Origin: Bacteroidales bacterium
GTDB lineage: Bacteria > Bacteroidota > Bacteroidia > Bacteroidales > Dysgonomonadaceae
Assembly (NCBI GenBank): GCA_012799155.1
Contig: JAAZLV010000034.1
Location: 1 to 18,440, forward strand
Reading direction: 5' to 3'
Length of the DNA: 18,440 nt
A program made the translations under genes and the position numbers. Positions within the stretch are counted from its first letter, which is position 1; the number at the start of each line of letters is the position of its first letter. This document shows positions 1 through 7,326 of this stretch, one piece after another. Under the pieces are notes generated by a model. The model saw nothing but the letters and a program-made list of their open reading frames with translations. It was not told the origin of the DNA and did not search any database.

Positions 1-809
1 GCCATGTAGACCTGATGTATAACATCATCAACGCATGGGGCAGCTACAACCCTGACCGCGTTTACAGCCTGATTCCTTATGCAGGTGTTGGCTACATGCA
101 CGGAATGGACGGTGACTTCAGCAATGTCTACGACAGGGCTTTGACCTGGAATGCAGGTTTGATCAACAACTTCCAGTTCTCCAAGAGCGTAGCGCTCTTT
201 GTTGAAATTGGAATGAGAATTGCTGATCGCAGCTTCGATGGTGATCCTTCAGAAGGCATCATGGAGAAAGTTGGTTACGACGGCATCCTCACCGGTGTTG
301 CCGGTCTGAAGTTTGGTCTGGGTGGCAAACAGGATTTCACTCCTGCCGAGCTGATGGACTACAACCTGATCAACGACCTGAACAGCCAGATCAACAGACT
401 GCGTGCCGAAAACGAAGAGCTGAGACTCAGACCCGAGTCTTGCCCCGAGTGCCCGGAAGTAGAACCCACCATTGTAAACGAAGCAGTTTATGTTCCGAAC
501 GTAGTGTTCTTCCGCATCAACTCTGCCAAGATCGACAAGGGTCAGCAGATCAGCGTACACAACACTGCTGAGTACATGAAGGCCAATCCCGATGCAAAGG
601 TAAACATCGTAGCTTATGCTGATGCTCAGACCGGAACACCGGAATACAACTTCGCACTCTCAGAAAAACGTGCAAGAGCCGTTGCCGATGCATTGACCAA
701 CGACTATGGCATCAACAGCGACCGCATCGCTATCGACTGGAAGGGTGACACCGAACAGCCTTATGCAGAAAACGACTGGAACCGTGTTGCTATCTTCTTT
801 GTAGACTAA
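1..809 (+). CDS. OmpA-family outer-membrane protein, 5' end outside window
   Basis: The reading frame is open from the left edge (first full codon at position 3) to a TAA at 807-809, so the signal peptide and most of the N-terminal beta-barrel lie outside the window. Counting from the internal ATG at 15, residues 1-100 have alternating aromatic and glycine-rich strands typical of the end of a small barrel (YAGVGYMHG, GVAGLKFGLGG). Residues about 115-140 form a short coiled-coil-like stretch, then a Cys-Pro-Glu-Cys linker, and about 160-264 are an OmpA C-terminal peptidoglycan-binding domain (VAYADAQTG, then ALSEKRARAVADAL, then NRVAIFF). The Asp of YAD and the Arg of EKRA fit the residues that bind diaminopimelate in this family. 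Known family role: tethering the outer membrane to peptidoglycan. The gene ends at a strong terminator. Confidence in the family is high; no specific name can be given. Confidence 0.9.
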   Translation, partial: HVDLMYNIINAWGSYNPDRVYSLIPYAGVGYMHGMDGDFSNVYDRALTWNAGLINNFQFSKSVALFVEIGMRIADRSFDGDPSEGIMEKVGYDGILTGVAGLKFGLGGKQDFTPAELMDYNLINDLNSQINRLRAENEELRLRPESCPECPEVEPTIVNEAVYVPNVVFFRINSAKIDKGQQISVHNTAEYMKANPDAKVNIVAYADAQTGTPEYNFALSEKRARAVADALTNDYGINSDRIAIDWKGDTEQPYAENDWNRVAIFFVD

Positions 810-830
810 GCAGACGAGACAGATTACTAT

Positions 831-869
831 AAAAAACAACCCGATCGGATGATCGGGTTGTTTTTTTTT
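831..869 (+). terminator. Bidirectional intrinsic terminator after the OmpA-family gene
   Basis: A perfect stem (831-846 pairs with 851-866) closes a GGAT loop and is followed by further T residues to 869. The A run at 831-836 gives a T run on the other strand, so the same hairpin can also end the minus-strand murF-alr transcript whose stop lies at 917-919. It sits between two converging genes, as expected for a shared terminator. Confidence 0.9.
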
Positions 870-916
870 GCATCAACAAGGCAAGGATGGGTCTGCTACG
901 CAATGTCAGCCTCAGC

Positions 917-3385
917 CTACTCCTTGATATAGATCCGCTTCACACGGGGGGAAATAGAGGTAAGTATCTCATAGGGGATTGTGCCGATTGATTCAGCCTG
1001 TTCAATGACTGAGAGTCCTTCACCAAAAAGAATTACTACGTCTCCCTCACTTGCCTTGACATCTGTCACATCAATCATACAAAGATCCATGCAGACATTC
1101 CCAACGATAGGGGCCGTTTGGCCGTTGATCAGTACCTTCCCCCTGCGGTTGCCAAACTGCCTGTCGAGTCCGTCGGCATAACCAAAGCGGATGGTGGCTA
1201 TGCGTGCATTGCGTGTCAGCTTCTCCTTTCTGCCATATCCGATGGTTTCATTGGCCGGCACCTCTTTGATTTGAAGAATTGTTGTCTTCAGGGTACCGAC
1301 ATTCCTCAGTCCCTGCAGACCACTGGCACTGATGCCATAGAGACCGATGCCCAGCCGTGCCATATCCCACTCCGCTGCCGGAAAACGCTCCATACCTGCG
1401 GAATTGAGGATATGCTTCCATACAGTGTATTGTAAGGCCTCTTCAATTGCATAGGCCGCTTTACGAAAGCTATCCATCTGCTGGTGGGTGAATTCATCGA
1501 ATACCCAGCTTTCGCTGGCAGAGAGGTGTGAAAAGACAGATAGCACCTTCAGTCCTTTCTGTGCGGCAAGCCGTTCAGCAAGAGCCGGTATCTGCTCGGG
1601 AAGGAAGCCCAGTCGATGCATGCCGCTGTCAATCTTCAGATGAATCGGATAGTTGGTGATTCCTCTCCTTTCTGCTTCCTTGATATAGGCTTCAAGAATC
1701 CTGAAATTGTAAACTTCCGGCTCCAGATCATGTGTGAAGAGCTCTTCGAAGCCGTTCACCTCCGGATTGAGTACCATCACCGGTAGCGTGACACCTTCAT
1801 TTCTGAGGAGAATACCCTCTTCAGCAACTGCCACTGCAAGGTAATCGCAGCGGTGATACTGCAGTGTTTTGGCAATCTCTGTGGCACCAGCACCATATCC
1901 GTTGGCCTTTACCATGCAAACCATTTTGGTATGGGGCTGCAGCTTGGACTTGTAGAAGTTGAAGTTGTGTACCACTGCATCCAGGTCCACCTCCAGTTGT
2001 GTTTCATGGATGCGTTCTTCCAGCAGTGTACTTATTTGTTCGAAATGAAACTTTCGCGCACCTTTAATCAGGATCAGCTCTCCATGAAATGTTTTCCAAA
2101 CGCCTGAACGAATAAACTCATCTGTGGAGGGAAAGAACATTTTTTCATGCAATGCAAAAAGTTCTGCATTTGCTGTTATTTCGGGTCCGATGCCTATCAG
2201 CTTTTGAATGCCTCCCTGTTCTGCCAGCTCTGCCACCCTTCGGTAGAGGGAACGAGGCGACAATCCGCTCTGCAGGATGTCGGAAATGATAATGGTCTTC
2301 TTCAGGGAGCGCTCCAATCGTCGCTGCTGCTGAAAATCCAGGGCTATACGGATTGAGTTGATGTCGGAGTTATAGGTGTCATTGATGATCAGGCACTCCT
2401 GTTTTCCCTTACGAAGCTCCAGACGCATTGCTACCGGTTCAAGCAGTTTCATTCTATCTGCCAGCTCCGTTGGGGAGACATGCAGATAGAGTGCCACAGC
2501 AAGGCAGTTGATGGCATTCTCTATCGAAGCCTCATCGGTAAAAGGAATCTGAAAAGAGTAATCGAAGTTGAGAAAAGAGTAACGTATCAGCGTATGCTCC
2601 TCGCTTTTCTCTACTGATGAAATGTAAAGGGGTGCATCACGGTTCTTCCTCGACCAGGAGAATGATTTCTGTGAAAGTACCATCAGATCAACACAACGTG
2701 AAACAAGATCATTGTCTTCATCGTAGATGAAAACGTCACTGTTGACGAAGAGCTCCAGTTTCTCGGTACATTTCTGCTGGAGGGAGGTGAAGTTTTCCTG
2801 ATGGGCCTCCCCTATCTTGGTAAGCACACCTATGGTTGGTCTGATAATCGGTTCCAGCTGCTCCATCTCATCGGGTTGCGAGATACCAGCTTCAAAAATG
2901 CCCAGTGTACTTTTTTCATCCAGTTGCCATACTGATAGCGGTACGCCAATCTGTGAGTTGTAGCTACGGGGAGAGCGTGTGATGTTGAAATCTTTTTCCA
3001 GCAACTGGTAAAGCCACTCCTTAACGATAGTTTTCCCATTGCTACCGGTAATGCCAATCACCGGTAGATCAAAACAGGAACGGTGCCATGCGGCGATCTT
3101 CTGCAAGGCGGCAAGGCTATTCTTCACCTGTAGGAAATTGGCATCACCGAAGGTAGACCACTCAGGAAGCATCTTAGTCACCACAAAATTGCGCACTCCC
3201 TCCTGATAGAGATCAGCCACAAATCTATGGGCATCATTGTTGCGCGTTTCGAGTGCAAAAAAAAGAGCGCTACCAGGATCAGTAAGCCTGCGACTGTCGG
3301 TTAACAACTGACGGATGATGCAGGAATGCAGTGTCTTCACCGGCAGTTGTAGAATTGAAGCGATCTGTTGAATGGTATAGTTCAT
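917..3385 (-). CDS. murF-alr: Bifunctional UDP-MurNAc-tripeptide--D-Ala-D-Ala ligase / alanine racemase
   Basis: This 822-residue fusion covers two steps of peptidoglycan precursor synthesis: racemisation of L-Ala to D-Ala, and ATP-dependent addition of D-Ala-D-Ala to the UDP-MurNAc-tripeptide in the cytoplasm. Residues 1-450 are MurF: P-loop GITGSNGKT at about 111-119, SYNSQIGVPLS at about 141, EAGIS at about 165, and a NDTYNSD segment in place of the usual DAYNANP. Residues 463-822 are alanine racemase: the PLP-binding Lys is in MVKANGYGAG (about K493), the second catalytic Tyr is in IGYGRK (about Y717), and GNVCMD precedes the C-terminal barrel. I chose the ATG at 3385 (MNYTIQQIA); an in-frame GTG at 3400 would overlap the upstream stop. 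It follows the GSCFA gene by 11 nt, so the two are probably cotranscribed. This fusion is known from Bacteroidota and is not a sequencing artefact. Confidence 0.95.
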   Translation of the reverse strand: MNYTIQQIASILQLPVKTLHSCIIRQLLTDSRRLTDPGSALFFALETRNNDAHRFVADLYQEGVRNFVVTKMLPEWSTFGDANFLQVKNSLAALQKIAAWHRSCFDLPVIGITGSNGKTIVKEWLYQLLEKDFNITRSPRSYNSQIGVPLSVWQLDEKSTLGIFEAGISQPDEMEQLEPIIRPTIGVLTKIGEAHQENFTSLQQKCTEKLELFVNSDVFIYDEDNDLVSRCVDLMVLSQKSFSWSRKNRDAPLYISSVEKSEEHTLIRYSFLNFDYSFQIPFTDEASIENAINCLAVALYLHVSPTELADRMKLLEPVAMRLELRKGKQECLIINDTYNSDINSIRIALDFQQQRRLERSLKKTIIISDILQSGLSPRSLYRRVAELAEQGGIQKLIGIGPEITANAELFALHEKMFFPSTDEFIRSGVWKTFHGELILIKGARKFHFEQISTLLEERIHETQLEVDLDAVVHNFNFYKSKLQPHTKMVCMVKANGYGAGATEIAKTLQYHRCDYLAVAVAEEGILLRNEGVTLPVMVLNPEVNGFEELFTHDLEPEVYNFRILEAYIKEAERRGITNYPIHLKIDSGMHRLGFLPEQIPALAERLAAQKGLKVLSVFSHLSASESWVFDEFTHQQMDSFRKAAYAIEEALQYTVWKHILNSAGMERFPAAEWDMARLGIGLYGISASGLQGLRNVGTLKTTILQIKEVPANETIGYGRKEKLTRNARIATIRFGYADGLDRQFGNRRGKVLINGQTAPIVGNVCMDLCMIDVTDVKASEGDVVILFGEGLSVIEQAESIGTIPYEILTSISPRVKRIYIKE

Positions 3386-3396
3386 ATGGATTCTTG

Positions 3397-4374
3397 TCAC
3401 AAGTTCAGTTTTTTTCTTTCCTCATCACAGGAGATGGAGGGATGACGACGTGCAAAGGCCTCCAGTTTATCTTCCGTCTGTTGGCGAAAGCGATAGAATG
3501 CCTCGCTGTCGGGATGCAGTGGACGATGTTCCAATGCCTGACGAATGACCGACCACTCTCTGTTCACCTCCTCTGTTTCATGAGAAAAACAGAATAGGGA
3601 GAATTTCTCCCAGATATAATTCACTGCCAGGGAGGTGGGATGCAGCATATCATCGCCATAGAAACGATAATCGCGTAGCTCATCGATCATTATCTCATAG
3701 GCTGGGAAATAGAAGATCTGCTTTGGAAACAGCACCTGTAGCCGTTCAATTGCCAACTGGAGAGTAGCTTTGCTGAGTTGGTTCTCATGAGCTCCATCCT
3801 TCATATGACGGACGGGGCTTACCGTGAAAAGTAACTTCATCCGAGGGTTAAGCTGTATCAGACGTTTTATGAGTATTTGCCACTCCAAGGTAATCTCTTC
3901 AAGCGACAAACGAGTACGTTCGAACTGGTTTGCCGGTAATTTGTGACAGTTGGCCACAATTTTATCGTCATCTTTCCGGCGATAGATCCAGGATGTACCA
4001 AAGGTGACCATCAGCAAATCAGTGAGCGGCAGCAGTGCAACAGCTTTTTCAAATCTATTGTTTATCAACTGCAAGCTTTCTTCCAACCGTGGCGATGAAA
4101 ACACCCCATGGTGCATCGGACTGTGATACATCCCGTTGTATAAAAAAAGGTCGCTCTCGCTGAAGGGATTTCCTGAGATCAATCTCTTAAGGGCTTCTGA
4201 CACCGAGAAGGGATTGTAGAGAATACCAAAAGGATTGATCTCCACACGAAACTTATGATCAAGAAGCTTCCTGCCTATCTCTTCTGAAAAACAGGAACCC
4301 AGCATCATCATCTCCGTGTTGTGATTGATCATCACTTCACCTTCACCTATATCAACGCATGTACGAAATTCCAT
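3397..4374 (-). CDS. GSCFA domain protein (SGNH-like hydrolase fold)
   Basis: The 325-residue product carries the family signature LGSCFSEEIG at about 25-34, followed by NPFGILYNP at about 48-56. The Ser of GSCF is the likely nucleophile. TFGTSW (about 124), VSPVRH (about 185) and DDMLHP (about 241-246, Asp-x-x-His) fit the remaining blocks of an SGNH/GDSL-type esterase. The family (Pfam GSCFA) has no well-settled substrate. I chose the ATG at 4374 because MEFRTCVDI matches the usual N-terminus; the longer in-frame ATG at 4422 adds 16 residues that look like untranslated leader. There is no obvious signal peptide, so a cytoplasmic location is likely. Its stop lies 11 nt before murF-alr, which hints at a cell-wall or envelope role, but that is inference from position only. 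Confidence 0.88.
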   Translation of the reverse strand: MEFRTCVDIGEGEVMINHNTEMMMLGSCFSEEIGRKLLDHKFRVEINPFGILYNPFSVSEALKRLISGNPFSESDLFLYNGMYHSPMHHGVFSSPRLEESLQLINNRFEKAVALLPLTDLLMVTFGTSWIYRRKDDDKIVANCHKLPANQFERTRLSLEEITLEWQILIKRLIQLNPRMKLLFTVSPVRHMKDGAHENQLSKATLQLAIERLQVLFPKQIFYFPAYEIMIDELRDYRFYGDDMLHPTSLAVNYIWEKFSLFCFSHETEEVNREWSVIRQALEHRPLHPDSEAFYRFRQQTEDKLEAFARRHPSISCDEERKKLNL

Positions 4375-4398
4375 TTCTGTAGCCAATCGATTGTCATA

Positions 4399-4430
4399 CA
4401 AAAATAACAATAAAGCAGCCATTAAACGAA
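4399..4430 (-). promoter_or_regulatory. Candidate proximal promoter for the GSCFA-murF-alr operon
   Basis: On the minus strand, TATTTTTG (4399-4406) fits the Bacteroides -7 consensus TAnnTTTG. A TTCG (4427-4430), one mismatch from TTTG, lies 20 nt upstream. This would give a leader of roughly 20 nt before the ATG at 4374. The -33 match is imperfect and the region is AT-rich, so this is a moderate call. Confidence 0.4.
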
Positions 4431-4474
4431 ATGGAACCGATTATAATTTGTGAAAATGAGAATGGGAGGGATAT

Positions 4475-4504
4475 AAAAAAGGAATGGTTGTCTCACGACA
4501 ACCA
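4475..4504 (-). terminator. GNRA-loop hairpin with T run, rlmI terminator or GSCFA leader element
   Basis: On the minus strand, GGTTGTC (4497-4503) and GACAACC (4486-4492) form a perfect 7-bp stem, extended by one T-A pair, around a GTGA tetraloop, which is of the stable GNRA type. Six T residues follow 5 nt after the core stem (4480-4475). It lies 160 nt past the rlmI stop and 110 nt before the GSCFA start. It may end the rlmI operon, or act inside a long GSCFA leader if the distal promoter at 4550-4581 is used. Confidence 0.5.
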
Positions 4505-4549
4505 ATCTTCATTGTTAACCTTAAATCTAATACCATGAAAAACACATTG

Positions 4550-4581
4550 CAAATATAGGCGTTTTTGTGTTATAAAACATA
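4550..4581 (-). promoter_or_regulatory. Candidate distal promoter for the GSCFA-murF-alr operon
   Basis: On the minus strand, TATATTTG (4550-4557) matches TAnnTTTG exactly, and TATG (4578-4581), one mismatch from TTTG, lies 20 nt upstream. Transcription would start near 4543 and give a leader of about 170 nt that includes the GNRA hairpin and T run at 4475-4504. No mapping data are available. Confidence 0.4.
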
Positions 4582-4665
4582 ACTATTGAGCAGAAAAATC
4601 ATCTTTTTTGCACATTTTAACCATAAATAGCCGTATTTGCCGAATTCAACTCTGTTTTTCACATT

Positions 4666-5853
4666 TTATTCCACCCGGAGCACCAATCCTTTCAGATATT
4701 CCCCTTCTGGATGGTAGATGTTGATGGGGTGATCTGCCGGTTGTGACAATTGATGAAGGATACTCACCTTTCTTCCCGAAATGGCAGCAGCGCTGAAGAT
4801 AGCAAGCCGAAATTGTTCCCTGGTAATGGCCTGAGAACAGGAGAAGCTGAAGAGAATGCCTCCGGATGCTATTTTTGCCATGGCCGCCAAGTTGAGTTTC
4901 TTATACCCCTGCAGTGCATTGTTCACCGCACCGCGATGTTTTGCAAAGGCTGGCGGATCCAACACCATCAGGTCATATTTACCTTCGGGAGTCTCTTTCA
5001 GATAACGGAATGCGTCCTGTGAAAAAGAGTGGTGACGAGGCTCATCGCCGAAGTTCAGTGTAATGTTTCGATCGGTGATGGAGACTGCTTTAGAAGAACT
5101 ATCAACCGAGTCGACCAGTGAGGCACCTCCACGAAGGCCATAGACTGAAAATCCACCAGTATAGCAGAACATGTTGAGCATACGGCGGCCGGCGGCATGC
5201 TGTTCCAGTAGTTTTCTATTCTCACGCTGATCGATAAAGAATCCTGTCTTCTGTCCGCGGAGCCAGTCAATCTGAAAGCGCAATCCGTTTTCATGGGCGA
5301 TGGCATCTGTTTGTCCTCCACCCCATAGATAGCCGTCCTCTGCACCCAGTTCAGCCTTGAAAGGAAGTGTCCCTTCCGACTTGTAATAGATATGCTTCAG
5401 TCCCTCTACTTCCTTCACCTCTTTCAAGGCAGTCATGATCAGTTCCAGATCACGATGCATCCCCACCGAGTGTGCCTGTATGACAGCAGTGTCACCATAG
5501 ATATCGATGATCAGTCCCGGGAGATGGTCCCCTTCACCATGCACCAACCGATAGGTATTGTTGTCGCTACGCAGCAGATTCAGTTCTTTTCGCAGTTGTA
5601 GAGCGCTGCTTAGCGCCGCCAGGTAGAAATCTTTATCGATTGGCTGATCGTGGAAAGAGAGGATGCGCACAGCGATGCTCCCTATCTGGTAATGCCCCAC
5701 TCCCAGGAAGCTTCCATCGGCAGCAAACACACGCACCAGATCTCCCTCTGCTGGTAAAGATGGTCCCTGGGCGAGAGCACCTGAGAAGACCCATGGATGA
5801 AAGCGTCTGAGCGATTCATCCTTTTTCGGTTTCAATTGGATTGATTGATACAT
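4666..5853 (-). CDS. rlmI: Class I SAM-dependent rRNA (cytosine-C5) methyltransferase, RlmI family
   Basis: The product is 395 residues, close to the usual RlmI length of about 396. Residues 1-75 form a PUA RNA-binding domain (KPKKDESLRRFHPWVFSGA). The central domain carries GQKTGFFIDQR at about 200-210. The Rossmann methyltransferase domain has the SAM-binding block NMFCYTGGFSVY at about 227-238, the DPPAF motif IV at about 299-303, and SFSCSQ motif VI with the candidate catalytic Cys near 339. E. coli RlmI methylates C5 of 23S rRNA position 1962; the same activity is inferred here, while the exact site is not visible from sequence. I chose the ATG at 5853 because the longer frame to 5940 runs into the upstream exonuclease gene and adds unrelated residues. 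It starts 10 nt after the exonuclease stop and is the last gene of that operon. Confidence 0.9.
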   Translation of the reverse strand: MYQSIQLKPKKDESLRRFHPWVFSGALAQGPSLPAEGDLVRVFAADGSFLGVGHYQIGSIAVRILSFHDQPIDKDFYLAALSSALQLRKELNLLRSDNNTYRLVHGEGDHLPGLIIDIYGDTAVIQAHSVGMHRDLELIMTALKEVKEVEGLKHIYYKSEGTLPFKAELGAEDGYLWGGGQTDAIAHENGLRFQIDWLRGQKTGFFIDQRENRKLLEQHAAGRRMLNMFCYTGGFSVYGLRGGASLVDSVDSSSKAVSITDRNITLNFGDEPRHHSFSQDAFRYLKETPEGKYDLMVLDPPAFAKHRGAVNNALQGYKKLNLAAMAKIASGGILFSFSCSQAITREQFRLAIFSAAAISGRKVSILHQLSQPADHPINIYHPEGEYLKGLVLRVE

Positions 5854-5863
5854 CTTAATCTTG

Positions 5864-6451
5864 TTATTTGTTTGTAGGGCTGTCGGAATTGACAAGATGG
5901 TTATAGATGCGCAGGCAGGCCCAGGCATCAATGGCAGCATAAGCCTGCTGCGCGGGGGTCAGCTGAGGTGCCTCCCAGTTGGAGAGGCGCTGACTCTTTG
6001 ATATCTTCTTTCCGAAAAGCAGGGCGTATATCTTTTGTAGGCTGTTGTCATCGATACCGAACTTGTCGACGAAGAGCTGCAAATCGATGAAGTTCTCAGG
6101 CTCACGTACCGATCGTTGCCTGATAGCGGCAAAGTCGTCACGCAGGGAGAGACCAATTTTTTTAATATCGGGATTGCTCATAAGATGTACCAACTTGTCG
6201 GGATAGCCGATATGGTTGAGACGGAAGAGATAGCAAACCTCATCGGTAGCCAGCTGCATCAGTGCCACCTTGTGGTTCTGTCCCCGCTTGAATGAAGGCT
6301 TTGTTTCCGTATCGAAACCGATGGCCCTATGGTTGCTAAGATGAGCCACCGCTTCTGCCACTTCCTCCTCGTGATCTACAACAATTATTTTGCCGTCAAA
6401 GGTCTCTTTCGGCAATTCGGCCAGTTGCTCTTTTGTAATGGTTAGTCCCAC
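5864..6451 (-). CDS. DEDDy 3'-5' exonuclease (DnaQ-like / RNase D-type fold)
   Basis: This 195-residue protein has all the DEDD metal-binding blocks: FDTET at about 46-50 (Asp47, Glu49), LRDDF at about 104-108 and YAAID at about 171-175, where Tyr and Asp identify the DEDDy subclass. It is a single exonuclease domain without the HRDC domains of RNase D. The substrate (small RNA, tRNA ends or DNA) cannot be told from sequence. The start is GTG at 6451, which overlaps the last 10 nt of the DUF5063 gene; no in-frame ATG lies nearby and the next Met is past the catalytic DxE, so the GTG is well supported. The overlap suggests translational coupling. The downstream rRNA methyltransferase makes an RNA-related role plausible (inference). 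Confidence 0.88.
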   Translation of the reverse strand: MGLTITKEQLAELPKETFDGKIIVVDHEEEVAEAVAHLSNHRAIGFDTETKPSFKRGQNHKVALMQLATDEVCYLFRLNHIGYPDKLVHLMSNPDIKKIGLSLRDDFAAIRQRSVREPENFIDLQLFVDKFGIDDNSLQKIYALLFGKKISKSQRLSNWEAPQLTPAQQAYAAIDAWACLRIYNHLVNSDSPTNK

Positions 6452-7020
6452 AATTCTTCAATATTATTGATATCCGATTCCTCATCCGTTCCACTCTCTT
6501 CAAACCTGCACTTGAGTGCATGCAGTGGGCGTAGCACATTCACCAGCTTCTGTCCCCAGTAGAGCATAAAATTCTCCTGGCAGACTGCCAATGCATCCTC
6601 CATCTGATCGGACAGTTCAAACTGATAGACAGAAACTAAATTTCGGATATCTTGGTACAAATCGGCCAGATTCTCGGAGACAAATGCAGATATGGGACGA
6701 TCACTGTACTTCATCTCATCGACAAAAACATCCAGGTAGGTATCTTCCTCACCCATCACCTCAGCAATACGATTGACAACCCGTGCGTAATCCTCTTCCC
6801 TTACAAATGTAGGGGGCACCTCGTCGTTCAGTAACGATGCTTGTGGCAACAACAACGTTTTCACATAGAGTAAAGGTAAGAGTTTAAGTATCCTCTCCAC
6901 CCACTCATTTCGCGAAATCTCCACCTCGCTCTCCAGGAAGTGACAAAGTTCAGCTGCCACGGCAATAAAATCAATCACATTTTTGTGGTAAGCGATTTGA
7001 CTTTTCTCCTCTTTCTCCAT
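6442..7020 (-). CDS. DUF5063 domain-containing protein
   Basis: The product is about 192 residues, acidic and mostly helical, with no signal peptide or membrane segment. Its opening (MEKEEKSQIAYHKNVIDFIAVAAELCHFLE in outline: KNVIDF, AVAAELCHFLE) and the central LLPLLYVKTLLLP resemble the DUF5063 family common in Bacteroidota, whose function is unknown. The start is uncertain: in-frame ATGs occur at 7020, 7026 and 7044. A candidate -7 box at 7058-7065 would put the transcript start near 7050, which favours 7020 or 7026. It overlaps the GTG start of the exonuclease by 10 nt, and rlmI follows 10 nt after that, so the three form an operon. This context suggests a link to RNA processing, but no motif in the protein shows it. 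Confidence 0.75.
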   Translation of the reverse strand: MEKEEKSQIAYHKNVIDFIAVAAELCHFLESEVEISRNEWVERILKLLPLLYVKTLLLPQASLLNDEVPPTFVREEDYARVVNRIAEVMGEEDTYLDVFVDEMKYSDRPISAFVSENLADLYQDIRNLVSVYQFELSDQMEDALAVCQENFMLYWGQKLVNVLRPLHALKCRFEESGTDEESDINNIEELWD

Positions 7021-7057
7021 GCTCATCCTATTTAATCTGTTCATCCGTTTGCAAATA

Positions 7058-7065
7058 CAAAAATA
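7058..7065 (-). promoter_or_regulatory. Candidate -7 box for the DUF5063-exonuclease-rlmI operon
   Basis: The minus strand reads TATTTTTG here, an exact match to TAnnTTTG. I found no TTTG at 19-21 nt upstream, so only half of the promoter signature is present. Confidence 0.35.
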
Positions 7066-7066
7066 G

Positions 7067-7249
7067 TCAAAATTTCCGAGAATGAACGAGAGGAAGCAAT
7101 GGCTTTAAAGCAACAGGCATGATAGTGCTCAGGAAAGGAGACAAGGCAATTTTGTGATCCGTGATATAATACCAACCTATCGCAAGGGAGAAGATCCCGC
7201 AGATCTTGAAAGCGAAAACAGACACTGGCGAGTTGCATGCTGAAAGCAT
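7067..7249 (-). CDS. Possible small membrane protein of 60 residues
   Basis: An open frame from ATG at 7249 to TGA at 7067-7069 encodes a hydrophobic 60-residue peptide. One membrane segment spans about residues 10-30 (FAFKICGIFSLAIGWYYIT) and a second hydrophobic stretch lies at about 38-55. It sits just upstream of, and in the same direction as, the DUF5063 gene. Further in-frame ATGs at 7270 and 7312 exist. I do not recognise the family. Support is only the hydrophobic pattern, the otherwise empty 325-nt gap and the tidy end before the DUF5063 -7 box. It could equally be a chance frame in a control region. Confidence 0.25.
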   Translation of the reverse strand: MLSACNSPVSVFAFKICGIFSLAIGWYYITDHKIALSPFLSTIMPVALKPLLPLVHSRKF

Positions 7250-7268
7250 CTCTATTTGCAGAAAAAGC

Positions 7269-7312
7269 ATGCAAAGATTTTGTGAATCCGATTGAAAATA
7301 ATATCTTTGCAT
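7269..7312. repeat. 10-bp inverted repeat around the rimP promoter
   Basis: ATGCAAAGAT (7269-7278) and ATCTTTGCAT (7303-7312) are exact reverse complements with 24 nt between them. The right arm covers most of the -7 box and the left arm abuts the -33 element. The centres are 34 bp apart, about three helical turns. It may be an operator for a dimeric regulator, or a paired promoter facing both ways, since the left arm reads AATCTTTG on the minus strand (one mismatch from TAnnTTTG). Confidence 0.45.
7279..7309 (+). promoter_or_regulatory. Promoter of the rimP-nusA-infB operon
   Basis: TTTG (7279-7282), exactly 19 nt of spacer, then TATCTTTG (7302-7309) match the Bacteroides primary-sigma consensus TTTG-N19-TAnnTTTG in every defined position. 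Transcription should start near 7316, leaving a leader of about 55 nt before the rimP ATG. This is the best promoter match I found in the window. Confidence 0.75.
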
Positions 7313-7326
7313 CCGACAAGAGAGAG

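Larger units (their letters stand above)
4431..4665. other. AT-rich intergenic region between rlmI and the GSCFA gene
   Basis: No coding potential is apparent here. Besides the hairpin and promoter candidates listed separately, a 9-bp direct repeat CACATTTTA occurs at 4611-4619 and 4660-4668, each copy preceded by a T run; the second copy overlaps the rlmI stop codon. I see no clear hairpin terminator immediately after rlmI. Confidence 0.6.
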
